DNA from: Hyunsoonleella pacifica | Lineage (GTDB): Bacteria; Bacteroidota; Bacteroidia; Flavobacteriales; Flavobacteriaceae | Assembly: GCF_004310335.1 (NCBI RefSeq) | Contig: NZ_SIRS01000006.1 | Span: 98,297-162,296, forward strand | Direction: 5' to 3' | Length of the DNA: 64,000 bases | Shown: piece after piece, positions 27,685 to 35,779 of the stretch | Numbering within the stretch: the stretch's first letter is position 1 | Layout: every line of letters begins with the position of its first letter | Notes under the pieces: generated by a model | Seen by the model: the letters and a program-made list of their open reading frames with translations, nothing else | What the model was told of the DNA's origin: nothing | The model's database searches: none | Position numbers and translations under genes: made by a program

Positions 27685-28143
27685 TTAGGACTCACGAAAC
27701 TCTGGAAACTTTAACGAATTATTACTTATAACATCTGATAATACAACTGATGTGGATGGGCTTCCATAAATAGCTAAACGATTTACTAAATTTTCTAAAT
27801 GAGAATTATCCACTAGAACAACTTTCATAATTAAACAATCATTACCTGTTATTCTAGAACAATCAATTATTTCCGGAAAATTATCAATAAATTTTAAAAA
27901 TCGTTGATAGTATTGAAATTCTTTAAAAGCCAAAGTAATATATGCTTGTAATGAATAACCCGCCTTTTTGTAGTTTATTATACTAATGTATTTTGTAATT
28001 ACATTTTCATCTTCAAGACGCTGAACTCGTTCTCCTACTGCAGATGGAGATAGCCCGATTTCACGACTAATTTGAGCAAAAGAGAATCGTGAATTTTTCT
28101 GAAGTAAGTTTATTATTTTCCAATCAAAATCATCTTTAACCAT
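27685..28143 (-). CDS. Lrp/AsnC family transcriptional regulator
   Basis: A 152-residue feast/famine regulator: N-terminal helix-turn-helix (DFDWKIINLLQKNSR....ISREIGLSPSAVGERVQRLE) and a C-terminal RAM effector domain containing CSRITGNDCLIMKV. Such proteins bind an amino acid and control its transport or metabolism. It is divergent from a LysE-type exporter 125 bases away, the classic regulator-exporter pairing seen with lysG-lysE and related systems, so the exporter is its most likely target. Confidence 0.93.
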   Translation of the reverse strand: MVKDDFDWKIINLLQKNSRFSFAQISREIGLSPSAVGERVQRLEDENVITKYISIINYKKAGYSLQAYITLAFKEFQYYQRFLKFIDNFPEIIDCSRITGNDCLIMKVVLVDNSHLENLVNRLAIYGSPSTSVVLSDVISNNSLKFPEFRES

Positions 28144-28268
28144 AACCAGTTGTTTTAATTGTTATATACCATTGTTTTCGCTAAAATATAATACTTAGCC
28201 AACTGAATCCATTGCAGTATTAATATTTTTCAACATAATTTCACAATATAAATTAAAATTAAAAAACT

Positions 28269-28901
28269 ATGTTTGGAATAACCAATTTTGAAGCATTTAT
28301 TTTAGCTGGAATTATTTTAAATCTGACACCTGGAGCAGATACAATGTATATTCTCGGAAGAAGTATTTCCCAAGGAAAAAAAGCAGGGGTTTTATCTGCG
28401 TTAGGGATTGCAACAGGAGCACTTATTCATTGCATTTTTGCTTCATTAGGACTTTCTGTAATTCTAGCTAAATCTGCATTAGCTTTTGAAATTTTAAAAT
28501 ATGCGGGAGCTGTTTACTTAATTTATCTAGGAATAAAAATGTTAATTTCAAAAACGGACGAAAATTTTAAACTTAAAAGTAATGATGAAAAAATTAACTA
28601 TAGAAAAATATATCTTTCTGGAATTCTTACGAATGTTTTAAATCCTAAAGTAGCTCTATTTTTTCTTGCTTTTTTACCTCAATTTATCAACCCCGATTAT
28701 TCGCAAAGTTTTCTTCCTTTTTTATTTTTAGGGCTTACTTTTGTAACAACTGGAACAATTTGGTGTTTGACTTTAGCAGTATTCTCATCTAAATTATCTA
28801 ATACAATAAGAAAAAACTATATGATAAAAAAATGGTTAGATAAAACAACAGGAGGAATATTTATTGCACTAGGAATTAAATTGGCATTGACAAAAAAATA
28901 A
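28269..28901 (+). CDS. LysE family amino-acid exporter
   Basis: A 210-residue inner-membrane protein with six hydrophobic segments and the LysE/RhtB motif N-L-T-P-G-A-D-T-M-Y-I near the start, followed by G...G.A.G...H, then NPKVALFFLAFLPQF in the second half. It would export an amino acid or derivative by proton exchange. Control by the divergent Lrp-type regulator is expected, probably through the 125-base A+T-rich intergenic region, with induction by the exported compound. A strong terminator lies about 100 bases downstream. Confidence 0.93.
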   Translation: MFGITNFEAFILAGIILNLTPGADTMYILGRSISQGKKAGVLSALGIATGALIHCIFASLGLSVILAKSALAFEILKYAGAVYLIYLGIKMLISKTDENFKLKSNDEKINYRKIYLSGILTNVLNPKVALFFLAFLPQFINPDYSQSFLPFLFLGLTFVTTGTIWCLTLAVFSSKLSNTIRKNYMIKKWLDKTTGGIFIALGIKLALTKK

Positions 28902-28902
28902 C

Positions 28903-28985
28903 TATTGCCAATGAAAGTATAAACCTTATTATTAACTTTAAGCTAAACCAAATGCAACAAGCCTCATACAAAACCAATAAGCATA
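28903..28985. repeat. Right repeat and palindrome-related segment after lysE-type gene
   Basis: It starts with TATTGCCAA, inverted copy of 27675-27683. Then come GTATAAAC.TTATTATT and GCAACAAGCCTCATACAAAACC.ATAA, which resemble in order the left and right arms of the element at 23150-23270 but without its central hairpin. It therefore looks like a degenerate member of the same family. Confidence 0.45.
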
Positions 28986-28998
28986 TCCCAAAAAAATA

Positions 28999-29030
28999 AA
29001 AAAACTCCCAATATTATTTGGGAGTTTTTT
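28999..29030. terminator. Bidirectional terminator between lysE-type gene and the lipoprotein gene
   Basis: Twelve-base stem AAAAAACTCCCA / TGGGAGTTTTTT with an 8-base loop between converging genes. A-run and T-run on both sides let it act in either direction. It is nearly the same hairpin as 21525-21554. Confidence 0.88.
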
Positions 29031-29036
29031 GTTTTT

Positions 29037-30224
29037 CTAAATACCAGCAATATCAGAGGAATAAGAATTAATAATCTGTTTCAATTGCATTTTTAAATCC
29101 TCGCCTGTATCAAAAATCATCTGTTCTTCGGTAGGGAATGGTACTGCGCGAAGCTCTAAAAATGGAATTAGGCTCGTATCTAAAGCTCTTCTGTCTCCTC
29201 TGGAAGTAGCGTATATATGTTCGAAAATAAATTCACTGCTTATCGGGAAAGCATCTACCAACTGGTTGTTGCTTAAGTTATAATACTCCACATTTCCTGT
29301 AATTTGAGAAGCTTTGAACTGTGTGAATTCGTAATATTCGCAACGTACAGTTTTTAAACGGTCTACTTTAATAGCATTACCTAAACTATCTTTTACCACT
29401 TTTCCGTTTTCAATTAAATCTTCTTTACCATCAGCAATTTGTTTTTCCTTAATAATTTGGCGTTCTCTAATTTGCTCTGGAGAAATGTTAATGTCTCTTA
29501 GGTTAACTTTCATGTTAAAATCATAATTTACCTTTTCCTCTGGCGTGCTATGAAATTGTAGCCAAAAGTTGTTTAAACCATAGCTGCTAAAGTTTAATAA
29601 ATCGTTTTCTAAACGTGCTGGAATAATTTTTCCAGAATCGTTAATCATATCCACAAGTACAAAATCGGTACCTCTTTGGTGAGCTATGTTCATCAACTCA
29701 CGTGTATCTTTGTAATTTGGGTTAATGTCTTCTATTTCCCTAAGTTGATTGTAAGCAGCTCTAATATCAAACTTATTATTAGAATTTAATAACCCTTGCG
29801 CGTTATTGTATAATTGCAACGATGCACTGTTTCTGTAGGTAATAATCTCATTACTGTAATCGTTAAAATCAAATCGTACTTCGTTACCTTTAATGTATAA
29901 AGGCAATAAAGGTTTAATGGCTTCTTGTCTATTATCTAAACTTGTATAAGCATCAAAAATACGCAGGTAGCTTTCAGGATTGTTATCTTTCTTTAAAAAA
30001 CTGATGTTTTCTAAATCTCTAGCTGTAGCTTTAGCATAAGCTTCTTCTAAAAGCATAATAATATCAGCTTTTCCTCTTCGGTCTTTATTTATTTTTAGTT
30101 TACCAATGGCATCGTTAATAGCACGATCGTAATTACCATAGCTTATGGTTTTTTCCATTTGCCTGCGAGTACTACAGGATAGTAGAAAACCAAATACTAA
30201 TAATGTAAGTAATATTTTTTTCAT
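29037..30224 (-). CDS. Hypothetical lipoprotein with TPR-like helices
   Basis: The 395-residue protein starts with a lipoprotein signal ending LLSC (Cys17). The N-terminal half (about 20-190) is helical with regular A/Y/L spacing resembling tetratricopeptide repeats, including Y.NYDRAINDAI and AAYNQLREIEDINPNY.D. The C-terminal half is beta-rich with a conserved-looking block on residues 270-370. It resembles conserved Bacteroidota lipoproteins without assigned function. It is transcribed alone, convergent with the LysE unit and divergent from the ECF sigma operon over a 411-base gap. Confidence 0.78.
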   Translation of the reverse strand: MKKILLTLLVFGFLLSCSTRRQMEKTISYGNYDRAINDAIGKLKINKDRRGKADIIMLLEEAYAKATARDLENISFLKKDNNPESYLRIFDAYTSLDNRQEAIKPLLPLYIKGNEVRFDFNDYSNEIITYRNSASLQLYNNAQGLLNSNNKFDIRAAYNQLREIEDINPNYKDTRELMNIAHQRGTDFVLVDMINDSGKIIPARLENDLLNFSSYGLNNFWLQFHSTPEEKVNYDFNMKVNLRDINISPEQIRERQIIKEKQIADGKEDLIENGKVVKDSLGNAIKVDRLKTVRCEYYEFTQFKASQITGNVEYYNLSNNQLVDAFPISSEFIFEHIYATSRGDRRALDTSLIPFLELRAVPFPTEEQMIFDTGEDLKMQLKQIINSYSSDIAGI

Positions 30225-30635
30225 GGGGTTTAAATTTTAAGGTTTTGGTTACCTATTCAATTGTGGTGCCAAAATAGTAAACTAATCTATGAAATACCAA
30301 TAAATAAGGTTGAAACGCATAAATATATTCAAAAAAGAAAGTTTATTCTTTCGTTTTTACTTGTGTTGAAATGTTATTCTGTACATTTTTTTAATAAAAG
30401 CAACGTTTTTTGCCACACTCTATTTTTTTGATCGTCTTTATAAATGAACTAACTAGGATACCATATAAATTTTAAAATAATGGATTAAATTTGTTTCTAT
30501 TCACTTTATGCTTCAAGATAAAATGTAACTATAGTTAAAACTATGCTGAAGTTTTCTCTTTTGTTTAAAGAACAGATAACTTAAATTTTTTATCAATTAT
30601 TTTAAATCCATTTGGTATTAACCAAAAGTATAAGC
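30225..30635. other. Intergenic region between the lipoprotein gene and the ECF sigma operon
   Basis: No gene is visible in 411 A+T-rich bases. A Bacteroidota-type minus-7 box TAAATTTG lies at 30486-30493 facing the sigma gene, 142 bases before its ATG, but without a clear TTG 19 bases upstream. The length suggests regulatory DNA for two divergent units or a small RNA that cannot be recognised by eye. Confidence 0.4.
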
Positions 30636-31187
30636 ATGTTTCAAGTTGACATTATTGAACAATGTAAACAAAACAATCGCAAGGCGCAAATGCAGTTGTA
30701 CAACCAATACTGCAATGGGATGTATATTGTGGCGAAGCGATTTTTGAAGGATGCAAATGATGCCGAAGATGTAGTACAAGAAGCGTTTATTAAAGCGTTT
30801 TCTAAACTACATCAATACAAGGCAGAAGTAACTTTTGGTGCTTGGTTAAAACGTATTGTTGTGAACAAGAGTATTGACTTTCTAAAATCAAAACGACATC
30901 AGTTAGTGGAACTAGAAGAGGTGCACCTTAAAGTTGTTGATACTGGAGATAATGGCAAATGGTTAGTAGATGATACAATTACAGTAAACGATGTGAAAAA
31001 GGCAATTAATCAACTGCCGGAAAAGTATCAATATGTATTAATGTTGTATTTAATTGAAGGGTATGATCATCAGGAAATATCAGAAATTTTAAAAATTACT
31101 GAAGTAGCATCCCGTACACAATTATCCAGAGGTAGAGTGAAATTACAAGAATTATTAAAAGCTGAAAAAAATGGCACAGGATATTAG
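30636..31187 (+). CDS. ECF-type RNA polymerase sigma factor
   Basis: The start at ATG 30636 is preferred over an upstream in-frame TTG at 30612, because M-F-Q-V-D-I-I is a normal beginning and gives 183 residues. Sigma region 2 is seen as ...AKRFLKDANDAEDVVQEAFIKAF and region 4 as INQLPEKYQYVLMLYLIEGYDHQEIS. The gap contains no region 3, as in the ECF class. It overlaps the next gene by 17 bases; that gene encodes a one-helix membrane protein in the position of an anti-sigma factor. The regulon probably includes the repeat protein two genes downstream and possibly the operon itself. Confidence 0.93.
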   Translation: MFQVDIIEQCKQNNRKAQMQLYNQYCNGMYIVAKRFLKDANDAEDVVQEAFIKAFSKLHQYKAEVTFGAWLKRIVVNKSIDFLKSKRHQLVELEEVHLKVVDTGDNGKWLVDDTITVNDVKKAINQLPEKYQYVLMLYLIEGYDHQEISEILKITEVASRTQLSRGRVKLQELLKAEKNGTGY

Positions 31188-31746
31188 AGATTTATTTAAA
31201 GAAGAAAACTTGAAGCACGAAGAAATGCCAAAAAATCATGAAGCTCGTTTTTTGAATAAGCTAGAAAATGCTTTTCCTGAAGAAACGCAAAAACCATCAA
31301 GATTTAGTTGGTTAAATATTGCTGCTAGTGTGGTGTTATTAATTGGTTTGAGTTTTGGTGCTTACAAATTTATGGGTATTAATAAAGGTGGAGAGGAGCA
31401 AACTATACAGCTTGCTGAAACTGAAAATTCAGGGTTGGGTAAAGTGTCTCCAGAATTAAAGAAGGTGGAAGACTATTATTTAGCTAGTATTAATTTAGAG
31501 CTATCTAAAATAAAACCTACCACTGAAACTAAAGCTGTTTTTGATGGATACCTAGAACAATTAGAAGAATTAAATCAAGAATACAAACGGTTGTCTTTAG
31601 AGTTAAATGAAAACACTTCAGAGTTAACCATAAATGCATTAATAGATAATTTAAGATTTCGTTTAGATTTATTGTATCGCTTAAAAGAGCAATTACAAAC
31701 TTTAAATACTTCGGACGAATCAACCGAGGTAAAACAATCAACGTAA
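31171..31746 (+). CDS. Probable anti-sigma factor, single-pass membrane protein
   Basis: A 191-residue protein with a charged cytosolic N-terminus (1-45), one transmembrane helix (about 48-68) and a helical periplasmic C-terminus (from about 90) rich in E/L/K. Position directly behind an ECF sigma gene with a 17-base overlap is the classic anti-sigma arrangement. The usual zinc anti-sigma motif H-x3-C-x2-C is absent, so if it binds the sigma factor it does so through another N-terminal structure (the segment NHEARFLNKLENAF is a candidate). The predicted C-terminal coiled coil may sense envelope state. Confidence 0.75.
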   Translation: MAQDIRDLFKEENLKHEEMPKNHEARFLNKLENAFPEETQKPSRFSWLNIAASVVLLIGLSFGAYKFMGINKGGEEQTIQLAETENSGLGKVSPELKKVEDYYLASINLELSKIKPTTETKAVFDGYLEQLEELNQEYKRLSLELNENTSELTINALIDNLRFRLDLLYRLKEQLQTLNTSDESTEVKQST

Positions 31747-31758
31747 AAAAATCAAAAA

Positions 31759-33276
31759 ATGAACAGAACAATTATAAAGTTAAAATTACTAGTGCTAAGT
31801 TGTTTTACAATAGTAGCACTTGGAGCGCAAGAAAGAGTAGCCAAAGTATCGCAGAGTTTTAAAGTAGATAAAGATGCTACTATAAATTTAAGTACAAGCC
31901 ATTGTAATATAATATTTGATACTTGGAATAAAAATGAAGTAAGTGTTGAGGCTTATCTTGAGAGTGATGCCCTTACAAAAGAAGAATTAGAAGAAATTGC
32001 TAAGGCGTGGCATTTAGATGTAGATGGTTCTTTAGGGAGAGTATCTATAAAAACACTAGGTACGCATGCACCACTTTTATCTAGTGTTGGTGCAGCAAGT
32101 GATTATTCAGATGAAGTGCAACGTGCACTACAAAGTTTAAAATATGAACTAGCCGATTTACCAGAAATGAATTTTGATTTCGACTTTGATTTCGAAGATG
32201 TTCATGTTGTAGAATTTCCTGAAATGCCTGAGTTGCCTGAAATGCCAGAACTTCCAGAATTACCAGAAGGAGCTGGAGCAGTAGCTTTTGATTATGATGC
32301 TTACAAAAAGGATGGAAATAAATATTTGGAGAAATGGTCTGAAAAATTCGAGTCTAAATATGGAAAAGATTATGCTAAAAAGATGGAAGCTTGGGGAGAA
32401 AAATTTGGTAAGGCTTGGAGTGAGAAATACGGGAAGGAAATGGAAAAATGGGGAGAGAAGTTTGGTGAAGAATGGGGAGAAAAATATGCCGAAAAAATGG
32501 AGGCTTGGGGTGAGCGTTTTGCTGCTCAAATGGAACGACAAGCAGAGCAGGCAGAAAAACAAGCTGAACGTATTGTAGAGCAGCAAGAAAGGCAAGCAGA
32601 GTTAAGAGAAAAAGTGGCTGAAAAACAAGCAATGCAAGCAAAAGAGAGAGCTGAGATAATGCAGAAACTAAGAAGCAAAAGTAGGCATTTACAGTTAAAG
32701 AAGACTATTATTATTAAAATACCCAAAAAGGCAAAGGTTAAAGCAGATGTACGTCATGGAGAATTAGAGTTTGCATCGGTTTTAGACGATGTACAAGCAG
32801 ATTTATCTCATACTATATTTAAAGCAGAAGGCATTAATGGAAGCAATTCTTCCATTAATGCATCTTATGCACCAGTATATGTTAGTAATTGGAATTTGGG
32901 AGAGTTAAACCTAAATCACGTAAAAGAGGCTCAATTAAAAACAGTAAAGCATTTGGTACTTAACTGTACCTCGTCTAATGTTAAGATAAACAATGTAATA
33001 AGTAGCGCTATTATAGATAGTAATATTGGTGATGTGAAAATACTTAATGTGGCTGATACGTTTACTAATTTAAATTTTATCTTACAAAACAATAAGGCTT
33101 ATATTGTAATGCCAGATGTAGATTATAATATGAATTACAAGGGCACACATTCTTATTTAGCACACCCTAATAGTACTGATAATAAAAATGGGACGAGTTC
33201 TTTTTCTATGAGTAATACTGAGAGTAATAAAACAGTTACTGTAAACGCAAAATACAGTAAGGTAATTATGGAGTAG
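31759..33276 (+). CDS. Secreted adhesin-like protein with 19-residue aromatic-stripe repeats
   Basis: Signal peptide to about residue 23 (VALGAQ). Residues 25-100 and 310-505 look like a beta-solenoid DUF4097-type fold (VRHGELEFASVLDDVQADLS and following). Inserted are six E-x-P triplets (152-169), then three complete 19-residue repeats starting at 191, 210 and 229 with a degenerate fourth at 248: E-[KA]-W-[GS]-E-K-F-x3-[WY]-x3-Y-x3-M. A Gln/Glu/Ala-rich predicted coiled coil (255-305) follows. Third gene of the ECF operon, 12 bases after the likely anti-sigma gene; it may be the envelope output. I do not know a named family with this repeat. Confidence 0.8.
   Translation: MNRTIIKLKLLVLSCFTIVALGAQERVAKVSQSFKVDKDATINLSTSHCNIIFDTWNKNEVSVEAYLESDALTKEELEEIAKAWHLDVDGSLGRVSIKTLGTHAPLLSSVGAASDYSDEVQRALQSLKYELADLPEMNFDFDFDFEDVHVVEFPEMPELPEMPELPELPEGAGAVAFDYDAYKKDGNKYLEKWSEKFESKYGKDYAKKMEAWGEKFGKAWSEKYGKEMEKWGEKFGEEWGEKYAEKMEAWGERFAAQMERQAEQAEKQAERIVEQQERQAELREKVAEKQAMQAKERAEIMQKLRSKSRHLQLKKTIIIKIPKKAKVKADVRHGELEFASVLDDVQADLSHTIFKAEGINGSNSSINASYAPVYVSNWNLGELNLNHVKEAQLKTVKHLVLNCTSSNVKINNVISSAIIDSNIGDVKILNVADTFTNLNFILQNNKAYIVMPDVDYNMNYKGTHSYLAHPNSTDNKNGTSSFSMSNTESNKTVTVNAKYSKVIME
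32329..32499 (+). repeat. Three in-frame 57-base tandem repeats inside the ECF-operon protein
   Basis: The DNA encodes three consecutive 19-residue units plus a partial fourth ending near 32556. Hydrophobic residues fall at unit positions 3, 7, 11, 15 and 19 (Trp, Phe, Trp/Tyr, Tyr, Met). Confidence 0.9.
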
Positions 33277-33306
33277 ATGTTTTAACTTTGAGGAAATTTT
33301 AAATGA

Positions 33307-33990
33307 ATGACCTCAAGTGAATTTAATAACGTTCTTAAAAGCATCTCTTCTCAATCACTTCACGTTTTAGATGCTTCCTTACCAAAAGAAAAATACATTG
33401 CTATAGATTTAACAGAACGTAATGCTGAGTTAAAAACTATAGATACGTCTTCATCATTAGTATTTTCAAAATACATTAACGCGTATTTAAAAAAGCACGA
33501 AGCTGTTGTAGCTTATGGTGGATATAAAGAAGTTCGCAATATTTATGACAGAAGTAGTCATTTTAGTGTTGTTGGAGAAAAACGAAATATTCATTTGGGC
33601 TTAGATTTTTGGTGTGATGCAGCTACCCCAATTTTTACACCTTTAGATGGCATTGTACATAGTTTTAAAAACAATAAAAATCTTGGGGATTATGGGCCAA
33701 CAATTATCTTAGAACATAAAATTAGTAACACAAAATTCTATACACTTTATGGGCATTTAAGCTTAGCGTCTATAACATCTTTAAAAATAGGGCAGAAGTT
33801 TGTAAAGGGAGAACAAATAGCTACTTTGGGGAATATTTCTGTAAATGGCGATTATCCACCACATTTACATTTTCAGATTATTAGAGATATACAAGATAGT
33901 TTTGGAGATTATCCTGGGGTTTGTTCTAAGAAAGATTTGGAGTTTTATATCAGGAATTGTCCTGATCCTAATTTACTTCTAAAGTTTTAG
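33307..33990 (+). CDS. M23 peptidase domain protein without signal peptide
   Basis: The LytM/M23 zinc site is complete: His96 and Asp100 in H-L-G-L-D, then H186-L-H188 in PPHLHF, with His150 in YGHLS. The fold normally cleaves peptidoglycan peptides or glycine bridges outside the membrane, but this 227-residue protein has no signal peptide or membrane helix. A similar module occurs inside cytosolic aminoglycoside phosphotransferase-M23-class III aminotransferase fusions, including the C-terminal N-C-P-D-P-N ending, and this may be a stand-alone relative. It begins 30 bases after the ECF-operon repeat protein and could be its fourth member. Confidence 0.85.
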   Translation: MTSSEFNNVLKSISSQSLHVLDASLPKEKYIAIDLTERNAELKTIDTSSSLVFSKYINAYLKKHEAVVAYGGYKEVRNIYDRSSHFSVVGEKRNIHLGLDFWCDAATPIFTPLDGIVHSFKNNKNLGDYGPTIILEHKISNTKFYTLYGHLSLASITSLKIGQKFVKGEQIATLGNISVNGDYPPHLHFQIIRDIQDSFGDYPGVCSKKDLEFYIRNCPDPNLLLKF

Positions 33991-34002
33991 TTCTATTTTA
34001 AT

Positions 34003-34503
34003 TTAGCGTGTAAGTTTTGTTATGATTTGAGAATGTTGTGGGAACTTGGATAATAAAAAGGCTCTTTCAGGCATCTTAAAATCTCTAAAATCAAAACCAG
34101 GAGATACAGTACAACCTACAAGTGCAAAACTGTTATTTTTTAGTACTTCTGCAGCAAACCAATATTTAGCTGGTACTGTAAATTGAGGAACTTCGTTTTG
34201 CTCTAAATTGTTTCCTATTACTATTTTTGAATATGTGCCTTTAGGAGAAATTATATGTAGCGTTAATGGCTGTCCATTATAAAAATGCCACATTTCATCT
34301 TGATTAATTTTATGAAATGCAGAAAATGTATCTGAAGTTAAAAGAAAGTATATTCCAGTAGAATAATTTCGATTTCCAGTGAATTCTTTACTTAAATGTT
34401 CTTGGGTAATTATACCTTTACTCCTGTAAGTTTCCTTGAAATATCCACCTTCAGGATGCGGCTGAAGTTGTAATTGATTAATAATTTTTTGAACTGCACT
34501 CAT
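34003..34503 (-). CDS. Cupin domain protein, DUF985 family
   Basis: A 166-residue small beta-barrel with DUF985 features: L-x-P-H-P-E-G-G-Y-F-x-E-T-Y-R-S at the start, FHKINQDEMWHFYNG in the middle, VGCTVSPGFDFRDF near the end. Cupins of this group bind metal and sugar-like ligands, but function is unknown. It sits 10 bases downstream of a sterol-desaturase homologue in the same direction, so the pair may form an operon. Confidence 0.9.
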   Translation of the reverse strand: MSAVQKIINQLQLQPHPEGGYFKETYRSKGIITQEHLSKEFTGNRNYSTGIYFLLTSDTFSAFHKINQDEMWHFYNGQPLTLHIISPKGTYSKIVIGNNLEQNEVPQFTVPAKYWFAAEVLKNNSFALVGCTVSPGFDFRDFKMPERAFLLSKFPQHSQIITKLTR

Positions 34504-34513
34504 ATAAAATAAA

Positions 34514-35440
34514 TCAATCAGATTTTTGTTTCGCAGCCACTGCTCTCATTTGTTTTATAGTTAAGGTGCTTCCGTCATGACTCCATCCTGGAGGTCCAAA
34601 CGCATACATGAATTTATGATAAGGATTAGAACTCTTTTTCATGTCGTTCCAAATATCTTTGTACTCATGTGTTAAAATTACTAACGGGTTATAGGAGTTA
34701 GGTGGTTTAGTAACACCGTAAGCAATATCTATATCTTCATCTAACTCTTTCCAAGTACCAAATAGTTTATCAAAAATATTTAAAAACCCGCCATGGTTTT
34801 TATCCATATATTCTATGTTTTTAGCGTGATGTACTTGATGCATGGTGTGCGTATTGAATATTTTTTCAATAATTCCCATTTTGGGAATATAAGATGAGTG
34901 TAGCTGAAATTGCCATAGCGCTTCAATACCTAAACACACAATTACCATTTCTGGAGGAAAACCAATAGCAGGCAACCACATATAAAACAAAGGCTTATAT
35001 AAAATAGTAAACCAACCGTTTCTAACTGCGGTGCCAAGGTTATAATTTTCTGAAGAATGGTGTACAATATGTGCTGCCCATAAAAAACGAATCATATGGT
35101 TTTGACGATGAAACCAATAATACGTGAAGTCATCCAAAAATTGGCATGCTAACCAAACGGGCCATGTATAGCCGAAAGATTTCCATCCCATAATGTTGGT
35201 TCTAACACCATCAACCATAGGATTAAACAATTCATACAAATAATTAAAGATAATAATTGCTGAGATTGTCTTGATTAAAGGAGCTAGTACTACAGAGCCA
35301 ATTCCCATAGTAAGGCTAGATGCTAGATCTTTCCAGTTGTAAAGATTTTTATGGTCGTGAGTTTTGCTATATGTGAGTTCAACTAATATTAATCCCAAAA
35401 AACAAGGAATCCCATAGACTAATGGGTTTGTAAAATTCAT
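34514..35440 (-). CDS. Sterol desaturase / fatty-acid hydroxylase family membrane protein
   Basis: The 308-residue integral membrane protein carries the di-iron histidine boxes: H111-R-Q-N-H115, H124-x2-H127-H128, H201-x2-H204-H205, between hydrophobic segments. Relatives hydroxylate or desaturate sterols, fatty acids or carotenoids using oxygen and di-iron. The bacterial substrate is not known. It ends in KQKSD, 10 bases before the cupin gene, so the two are probably cotranscribed. Confidence 0.9.
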   Translation of the reverse strand: MNFTNPLVYGIPCFLGLILVELTYSKTHDHKNLYNWKDLASSLTMGIGSVVLAPLIKTISAIIIFNYLYELFNPMVDGVRTNIMGWKSFGYTWPVWLACQFLDDFTYYWFHRQNHMIRFLWAAHIVHHSSENYNLGTAVRNGWFTILYKPLFYMWLPAIGFPPEMVIVCLGIEALWQFQLHSSYIPKMGIIEKIFNTHTMHQVHHAKNIEYMDKNHGGFLNIFDKLFGTWKELDEDIDIAYGVTKPPNSYNPLVILTHEYKDIWNDMKKSSNPYHKFMYAFGPPGWSHDGSTLTIKQMRAVAAKQKSD

Positions 35441-35779
35441 ATACTATTTATTACGTATGAAAAGAGAATGTCTCGATTTTTGCTAATATATGTATTCTAC
35501 AACGGAATTCTCGTTATTTAAAGTATTTATAATACCAAAAGGAATACGATTAATTCTCCTAAGAGTAGTATCCTCATTTTTTGTACTACATCGTCTTAGC
35601 TTATAAGCACTACATTAATCTTTGATAAAATAGATTTTGGAAGTAATTGAAACAGGCTGGTCTCACTATCAATACCCATATACTCTGCCGTGATACTTTA
35701 AGGCTTACCAACTGCATAGGTAGTTGTATTAGATAAACTAAGAGATTTTCTTTTGAATCATAACGCACAGCATTAAATA
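35441..35779. other. Gene-free gap that may hold a decayed coding remnant
   Basis: No intact gene. On the minus strand, one frame reads F-N-A-V-R-Y-D-S-K-E-N-L-L and, after a one-base shift and an internal stop, another reads A-E-Y-M-G-I-D-S-E-T-S-L-F-Q-L-L-P-K before a TAA at 35598-35596. This has a protein-like composition and might be a C-terminal fragment of a degraded gene; no family was recognised. Confidence 0.25.

Noticed and set aside
32212-32499. CRISPR-like spaced repeats
   Set aside because: The periodicity is in frame, without spacers, and codes for tandem peptide units; no other candidate array was found.
32260-32641. Several overlapping open frames on both strands inside the repeat protein gene
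   Set aside because: They come from the biased codons of the E-x-P and 19-residue repeats; the real frame has a signal peptide, defined repeats and operon spacing.
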